A stretch of 64,000 nucleotides of DNA from Isoetes taiwanensis (Eukaryota; Streptophyta; Lycopodiopsida; Isoetales; Isoetaceae), in NCBI GenBank assembly GCA_021234155.1, contig JAJEKV010000052.1:8957858-9021857 (forward strand), given 5' to 3'. Positions 57,000 to 64,000 of this stretch are shown here, in pieces. Each line of letters begins with the position of its first letter. The first letter of the stretch is position 1. Both the position numbers and the translations under genes were made by a program. The notes beneath the pieces were generated by a model that did not search any database, had not been told where the DNA came from, and saw only the letters and a list, made by a program, of their open reading frames with translations.

Positions 57000-58780
57000 A
57001 ATTTGGAAAATTTTTAGGATTTGGGTATATCTATCAATTTGAGGTGCTGCTATGCAAAATCATAGGCAAACTAGGTTAAAGAGTGCATCCTAAGGATCCT
57101 TCTATTGCACACCCATCTAATTTGGAGGTAGTTGGGAGGTTAGGTCAAATTTTGTTCCGACCAAGCCACAGTGCGGAGAGAGGCGCTTCAAAATTTTTGG
57201 AATGGTCAAGCGCACTCGTGAGGGTGGGGCTTTGTTTGGGCTCCAAGATAGCTCAAAATTTACAATCTAAGGGGTGAAATCCTACTTATCTCGACAATTA
57301 GGTCGGATTGTGCCTCATTTCTACATTTGCCAAGTCTTGCAAAGATCCGCGGAGTTGACTATCACACACAAAGGCGCGAAAGAGGCACTTCCCAAAAATT
57401 TTTGGATTGGCTCCGCACACTGCGAGGTGAGGGTCAAAAACACCGACGCTTGGTCCAAATTAAAAATTCTAAATGCGATATCATTAATACAACCTAATCA
57501 TTTACGATTTTACACTCCAATTACGGATCAAAACATAATTTTGTATTTACAAAGTTTTGTATTTACAATAAACCAGCGCCTTTTCTTAATAAACCTAGCT
57601 TAGTCATGTCCTAGGCATACAAGTCACTTTGCATGGAGAGCACATAGAGAGTCTTCAAAATGTTCGACTAGTCTTTGCTCTCACGCTTCCTCAAGTAGCA
57701 GCAACATGTCGCCTGCTACTTCCTTCGTGTTGTCGAATTCTTGCAAAATTCATGTGGGTCAATCTCAAGGCAGCCTCGTATTAATGTACTGTGAGTTCCT
57801 CCTCAAAATGGCGGATCTCTCGAGCATACAAGTAAGGAACCGGGCCTCTTCTTCATTGGCTTCTTCGGGTGTTGGTCTCTTCTGGGTGGCTTAACGTATA
57901 TTCTTTGATGGCCTACCCCTCCACATAGGTTACCTTGTGCTACTATAGTACTTCGAAAGTACTCCTACATTTTCATGTATTGGTTGTAATTCTTCAACTT
58001 CTTTTCAGACTTGCCTATGCTTGAGTACATAGGGACTCCCCCTTTGCTGGCCTCGCTTCTTCTAAGATCTCATGTCAGCTTTGGCCACTTGGGGTAAGGG
58101 TGCCGCTGCTGCTGATTCTCCTCTTCTCGGCGTCACATTTGGAAGGTCTCTGAGCCTTCGCTAGAGACTTGTCTTCTCCTCATCTGACTCCGGTCGAGGG
58201 TGGCCTATCGGCCTCACTGACATATGGTGTGACCCCTTGCCGGTGTCAGGTTTCTTTGGCACCTCCTGTCCTTCCCTTTTTCCTCCTCCGCTTCTTATGC
58301 GCCCTTCCCGGGGCCTTCTTCCGCTTCCGCAGTTTCTTCGATCCTTTCCTTCTTTAGTGCCTCTCTTCTTCTTCCCCATCTTCTCCATCTTCTGATCCTT
58401 CCCAGACTATCTCTTTCTCAGATTCGCCCCGCCTCCGTTTCTGTTCTCTCCATCACCCCCCACTCGTATCTTCGCTTCTTCTGGGCATCTTTGGGCGGCC
58501 CTTCCTCCCTCCCGGGTGCCCTTGATCCTCCTCTTGGAGGTTCAGTTCAAGCATGAGTCTGCTTCTGCCTGTTCGCCTCCCCCGAGCCTCTTGCCTTCCG
58601 CTGAGCAAATGAGATTCTTAAGGCCAATTTAAATTGCCGGGCTACTACTATTCAAGTGAAGTTTGTTTGGTCCCGCCATGTTTTAGGATTAGGGTGATCG
58701 CCTGAAAGTACTTCTAAGTAAAATCACCATGGAATTTTAAGAGCGCTTAACCGGAGAGAAGGAAAGTGAAAATGAGGAAC
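57000..58780 (-). other. Degraded coding-like region, Lys/Arg/Glu-rich
   Basis: The minus strand between 58.6 and 58.1 kb gives strongly basic low-complexity protein (KMGKKKRGTKEGKDRRN). Around 57.9-57.7 kb are helical pieces (PTPEEANEEEARFL). Stops are frequent. Around 57.12-57.22 and 57.30-57.44 kb are two diverged copies of a stretch holding AAATTTTTGGA. It could be the 5' part of element C or another mobile gene. Confidence 0.35.
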
Positions 58781-58800
58781 CTTAATGGTCTATTTATAGG
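58781..58800 (-). promoter_or_regulatory. TATA-like box, minus strand
   Basis: ACCTATAAATAGACC on the minus strand upstream of the basic coding-like region, with an adjoining pyrimidine-rich leader. Similar in form to the one at 56.98 kb. Confidence 0.45.
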
Positions 58801-60424
58801 TCTAGGATTTAGGGACTAGGATTTTAATCAACATGAAGTGTCCCTCAAAATCAAAGAATCAACAGTTTCTAGCAAAGTGTTTACTAAGACAGCCTAAAAC
58901 GCCATGGATCACATCAAGCTCACTCCAAAGTAGAGTTTTGCACAAACATCAAACTTTAACTGCACCTAGATCTACACTTAATCACCTTGCAATGCATATT
59001 AGTAGAAGTGGAGGGACAAACACATAAGTCCTATTACCAAACACCTCTCGAAGGGAGTGGATAAACACATAGATCTTATTACCAAATTACCCCGCGCAGA
59101 TAATAATGTATGCGATAAGGATCCATGTAAAGTAAAAGTACATGTTTTAACTTAGAAAATGCCCCATGCAACTGCTTCAAAAATTAATGCATCAAGAGAC
59201 GCAATCACCTAAAATGTCCTTACACACAACTCAAGAAGGAACCTTAGTACATAATATTTAGATTGAAAGTTAATTGGCCAAACCATATTAGAGCCAACAC
59301 AATAATGGTTTGAGGAATAAATATCTACTACTTGAGAAACAAATATCTACTATTTGACTTCAGACCGAAGTGATAAAACATGCCTTTGTTAATTTTTATT
59401 TAATTAAAATATCAATAAACCTCCATTTTTGATTGGTAGAGAGCATGGCAATAGCTCTCCTATAAAACTCCAACCATGTGTTCAATTTTTGCCCAGTCTA
59501 AAACCACTAAGTCAAGGTGCAACCTACAATGAAGCCATTTTTTAGCTAAATTTCAAGATAATGTATAACTCTGTAGATAATATAATGTATGAGTATACTG
59601 GACCTTTTTCCTAATCTATATATCCTGAACTCCGTCTAGGACTTTGTTCTTCCCCTGTTGTGTTTTTGCTAGAGTTCCAACTTTTGGTGTAAGTCTATTC
59701 GTAAAGATGTCTCTTTGCATGAGGGAAGGTTGACCTGCCTCACTCGATAGCACAACGTATTAAAATTTATCTCACATAGCCTTATATGTTTTGGGTAAAA
59801 CATCTAAAATGTATATCTTCATTGATGTCTTTGCTCGAAAATGTCAAGACCTACACAATGTAATCGAATTTGGTTTTGACGGAGTTGAGCGACCGGGTCT
59901 GATTGTTGTTGCGGAGTTCATCATATCTCGGTTGAAAATAGAAACTTTGTTAAATTTTCAATGGTTACTAAGGCACTAAAATAGATAAAATATTAGTTTT
60001 ACATGTTTTGATAAAATATCTTGTCTAAGTTCCATACCAGTTTTAATATTTAACCGAAAAATTAATTAGGCAACCAAATAAATTTTAGTGGTTTGAAATT
60101 TAGCTTTTCTACCAAGGGATTCAGCTAGCGTATTAACATCGCTTCCTATATTTCACTTCTTAAGAAATGTGATCTCCACAAGGTAAAGGAAACATGGAAC
60201 GAAGCTTAAACGGAGCATGTTGTTTTAATCACATCCGGATGTGCTCTATTGGCCAATTCAGGGTATTAACATCATCTGACAAGATAGAAAACAAAACAAG
60301 ATGATAATGATAGAACCGCGAGAGAGATATAGAGAGGTGTTCCGCTATTATGTCCATGAAAATTGTCTTGAGATTGAGGAAAGGGAGAGGCAACATGGAA
60401 CAAGAATGAAACTTAGAAATAACA
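58801..60424. other. Intergenic, no gene recognised
   Basis: AT-rich, short frames only. Confidence 0.5.
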
Positions 60425-60720
60425 ACCTACAAATTGAAAGAGGAAGGAAAAGAGAGAGAAGGAGAGAAACCTGAACGGAGGGAGGAGGAATTTAAAGAGT
60501 AGAGAATCCAGATATGGAATCCTATTGGAGGGAGGGATAAATGACATGACAGAGAACGGAGGAACGAGAGAGAGAATGGAAAGGAAGAAAGGAACTGGAG
60601 GGAAGGAGGAATGGAATGGATAATGGTTAAAGAAATATAATGGAATGGAAGATAGGGAGAATGGAATGGAAACCGGAGGATAGTGGCACATGGAATGGAA
60701 GGAATGGAATGGGCTAGAGA
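60425..60720. repeat. Purine-rich low-complexity stretch
   Basis: About 300 bp of G and A on the plus strand, with repeated GGAATGGAATGG and GAGAGAGA units. The Ser/Phe/Pro-rich minus-strand frames here are by-products of that composition. Confidence 0.75.
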
Positions 60721-63700
60721 ACGCCCCGGACGCATCACACTCTAAATCCATCATTAGAAAATATGTAGTCTCATTTAGTCCCTGCTATGAATATTCAAAA
60801 ACCATCACTTAATTTCCTTTCGAGGCAACCAATAGGGACCTAGTCCCTTTCGTTTCTAATGCATATTATGTGGCAAAAGATGTTTAGTCTGTGGAGTTGG
60901 CACCACATGTTTTATTTTTCTATGGTCACTTGTCTAACACTTTGTCTTTTTTTGATTGTTAATATGCAGATAGTCTAAAAATCTTAAGGGCCCTTTTCTC
61001 AAATTTTTATCTTTGATTAAAGTCGTGATCCCGGATGGACGAGATACCTAATTTTTTATGGTCTTTTGTTTAGGCATGGACTGCAATAGCTCCATCTCGC
61101 TCCCATTCCCATTGCTCCATTTCATCAAGCATCTTCATTTGCTAATCTGCATGCAAACTCTAGCATCATTAACATTTTATCTCTTTCTTTTCATTTCTTC
61201 AAGCTAACAACATTTTAATTGGCAGATCATGAGAAACTGAGATCAGATAAAATGCTTTGTTTTACTCTGAACAACAAAGACCTAAATCTGAATGGATTTT
61301 GATTTTGCTTTTATTGGTCTATGCGGATTACAATGCAACAAACCGTCCGGGTCAACATAGAGTAAAACGATCCGTGAAAGTGCACGCATGTCAATGTCCA
61401 TCGAAGGCTCAGATAAGGAATTTATTTATGTACCGAGGAATGACAATACACGAGATTGCAAGAGCATGCTTATGATGCCTGCTTATGGCAAAAGAATCAG
61501 CCATCTAACAGACCTTCTTTTCACCCCCCTGAAGCCAAATCGCTTATGCTCGAATTTATCAGGTTCCCCGCAGAAAGATAAACAAGCGTGCTCCGTGTTT
61601 ATCATCTTGAAATAGGGAAGGCATTATTTGAAGACCACTCAATGCCCATCTCAAGTGGCGTGGCATTTGGTCCCCATGCATCATCATACGCGACGCCAGC
61701 TGCCGGGCAAGCCAGCTGAGGTCGGTCCCCCGAGTCTCAACTTAATGGGGGCTGAGTTAGTAGATTGCAAGATCACAAACAAGATTCAAAGAACAACTTG
61801 GAAAAGAGACGAGGCACATCACGTAAAGAGGTGCATGCTTAGATGTGCCGGGTAAGCTTTTGTACCAATAAACTGTTTCTTTCTTATTTCAAACATGATG
61901 AATCTTCAGTTAGAAGGGACACCACAAACATATGTAATCAGCAAACCATCTAATGAGACACTGGAGAATCTGCTTTTCTAAAGAAGTGGAAAAGAAAGAA
62001 TATGTTATGGTGTAGGAAATAACCAATGCACAACAGATCTAATACTCTTTATCTTCGTAAGAAAACTTGGTTCCTATTTGCTCTCACCTAATTTCTTATT
62101 TTAAAAGTTTCACTGAGTTATTTGTGCTGGGTGTACATTGTCCAAGCAGCTTCTATATTTTAATTCATTTAGGGAGAGGAAAGGAAAATCGTGAGGGAGA
62201 ATTTGGGTCCGGAAAGCTAATAGAGGAGCATCAGACTATCGGCCTTTTTCAATGGAGTTAACTATTGCTTGTGAAGATCTAGGAATAGGATCATCACTGC
62301 TGGAAGAAGACCTAGCATTGCACGACAGAGAACTTTCTTAAATAAAATACACGAAGACTTCCATTTTTTTTGAATGATAGGAAGGTTGGATACCACGAGT
62401 CTTCTAATAAAATGTAAAGATTGTCAAGCTCCAAGTGTTTCAGCATTAAAATGTTAAGTTGATAGGAAAAATAAAATCTTTCGGGTATTTTCAGTTCAAT
62501 TCCTAAGCAAGAGAAGATGTAGATAGTTTATAGTTATAGTTATTATGTTTTGTTGTTGTGTAAGATCTTTCGACGCTTTGGGTTAACTTTCTTAACCTCC
62601 AAGAGGATGCAAGAACTTTTGAGTTGGATTGTTGTCTCCCAAAAGGAACACTATCTCCCAGCCTGATTGTCGGGTTCTTTCAACTTTAACTCAATTGCTT
62701 TTCTAACAAGATGCAAATGTAAGATATTTTTTTTTCTTGTATCATGCACGACGGTCGGAAGGTTAAGCTCTGAATGGTTAAGTCCGCAAATATTTAGTTC
62801 TCGCGTTGATTTGTCAGTTAAATCAAAACCCAATATGGCACACGCATGAATGTGAAGATGAAGAAGACGTGATTCAAAAACCAAAATATTTATATTGAAC
62901 CAAGCAAGATTTCTACAAAAAGCTTCCATAAACACCAGACATTAGCACTTCTACTTTCTTAAAACACATCAACATTTCTATATATCTTCTTAGGATATCC
63001 CATTTAGTAATCTATTGCAGATCCAAACTAGTGAAGTTACAAAATAAAAAACCACTTAGTATCACCTTCTCGCATCTATTTTCTTCAACACTAAAAGCTT
63101 GATCAACAAGAGAATCGTGAGGGGGCATCTTCGATGAACAATTTGGCGATGAGGATTATCGCCTATATTCATTTGGAGGCATCTTTCCACTCACCATTAA
63201 CATCAACCCATTGTTACGACCTCTGTCCTAAATTGAAGCTCTGTTCTTGCACCCAAGCTACTCCAACTTAGAGAATTTCGGCCACCACTGCCATTTCCAT
63301 GCCCCATTTGGCTAGAAGAAGAGGACTCCTTCTTGTTTCTGGGGCCCGGCAGAAACTTCAGCCTAGCCATGATCGAGGAAGAGAGGAAGATCAAACTCAG
63401 CTTTAGATACCGGGAAGAGAGGAGGGATGAATCACGAAATGAAGGAGATGAACTCGATTCTACTCCAGCTTCTCTTATAGAGCAGTTCAATCATGTTCTC
63501 CCCGGCATGCAAGATCGATCATTTCATTTAGCATCATTTTAGCATCATGATTAGCATCTATCAGTTAGCAATTACTTAGAATGATACACGGAATCATTTT
63601 ACTTCAAGATCGTGATTTTCTCGTGACATTTTGGAACTAGCACAAAGTGTGATCTAAAAAGGTTAAAGGATAAGGTTAAGGCTCTTCTATACCATGCCCC

Positions 63701-64000
63701 ACATATCAACATTCTCCCTATATTGCCTAAGTGAAAACTATGTCAATTGTCTCACAACTAACCTTCTCAAAACACATGTCATGGCTTTCAACCCTTGATG
63801 TACAACTCAATATTTTAGCATTTAGAGAGTTCTCCTTATATCACCAAGTTCCAGCACTGTTTAAAACACTGTCTCAACAATGGTATTGTTTGTATGGGGT
63901 CCCTATTATCCATGTCTTTGAGTTGTGGTATTACATGATGATAAAGCTATACCATGTGCCTGAACTTATACAACCATGTCTTCTAATTCTTGGTGGCTTG
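60721..64000. other. Right end, no recognised gene; a few coding-like blocks
   Basis: Blocks with plausible but unidentified coding sense: plus 61388-61612 (SMSIEGSDKEFIYVPRN), plus 61628-61855, minus 62935-62651 (FDLTDKSTRELNICGLN) and minus 63490-63203 (Ser-rich, containing MARLKFLPGPRNKKES). None matches a family I know and they do not form one splice-consistent chain. Confidence 0.3.

Noticed and set aside
60413-60754. Minus-strand frames of about 110 codons, rich in Ser, Phe and Pro
   Set aside because: They are produced by the purine-rich low-complexity stretch; two frames overlap with the same character.
1-64000. Canonical tRNA or rRNA genes
   Set aside because: Only degenerate A/B-box pairs were seen; none folds by eye into a full cloverleaf and no rRNA landmark was found.

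Overview
This window is nuclear DNA from a land plant. Several spliced gene pieces are of plant type: a glutamate receptor-like channel, a DUF716 membrane protein, an S-domain receptor and a plant-style complex I subunit. Introns are short, with GT-AG borders. Much of the middle is LTR retrotransposon of the Ty3/gypsy chromovirus kind, with LINE, Ty1/copia and small hairpin repeats. I cannot name the species. The supplied open frames are nearly all short because genes are spliced, degraded or carry small indels.

Left part (about 0-19 kb): a gene-bearing area. On the minus strand it holds two tandem copies of a DUF716 gene (3.5-5.4 kb), a GLR channel pseudogene (12.6-13.5 kb) and a seven-exon CutC gene (13.5-14.9 kb). 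On the plus strand is an S-domain receptor ectodomain without a kinase (16.2-16.9 kb). A 5'-truncated LINE with a poly(A) tail and a clean target-site duplication lies at 17.65-18.15 kb.

Middle (about 18.5-41.1 kb): nested retroelements. An 11.7 kb element (19.3-31.0 kb) has two 1.7 kb LTRs but no pol that I can recognise. It sits inside the integrase of an older minus-strand gypsy element, and the two halves of that integrase lie on either side of it. Next come a solo LTR fragment, a LINE with endonuclease and reverse transcriptase remnants (minus), a copia fragment (minus), and a 5'-deleted chromovirus (plus) with RNase H, integrase, chromodomain and 3' LTR.

Right part (about 41-64 kb): a LINE remnant ends about 20 bp before a small intact gene for a mitochondrial complex I subunit (ESSS/NDUFB11 type, 43.2-43.5 kb). 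Then come hairpin repeats, a tandem segmental duplication with a hexanucleotide microsatellite, and a minus-strand chromovirus (50.5-57 kb). The last 7 kb has no gene I can recognise.

The two best-supported functional genes are the complex I subunit (complete, intronless) and CutC (nearly complete, with one-base frame problems at three splice junctions). Most of the rest is pseudogene or mobile DNA. Many frame breaks fall in homopolymers, so assembly error cannot be separated from true decay in every case.
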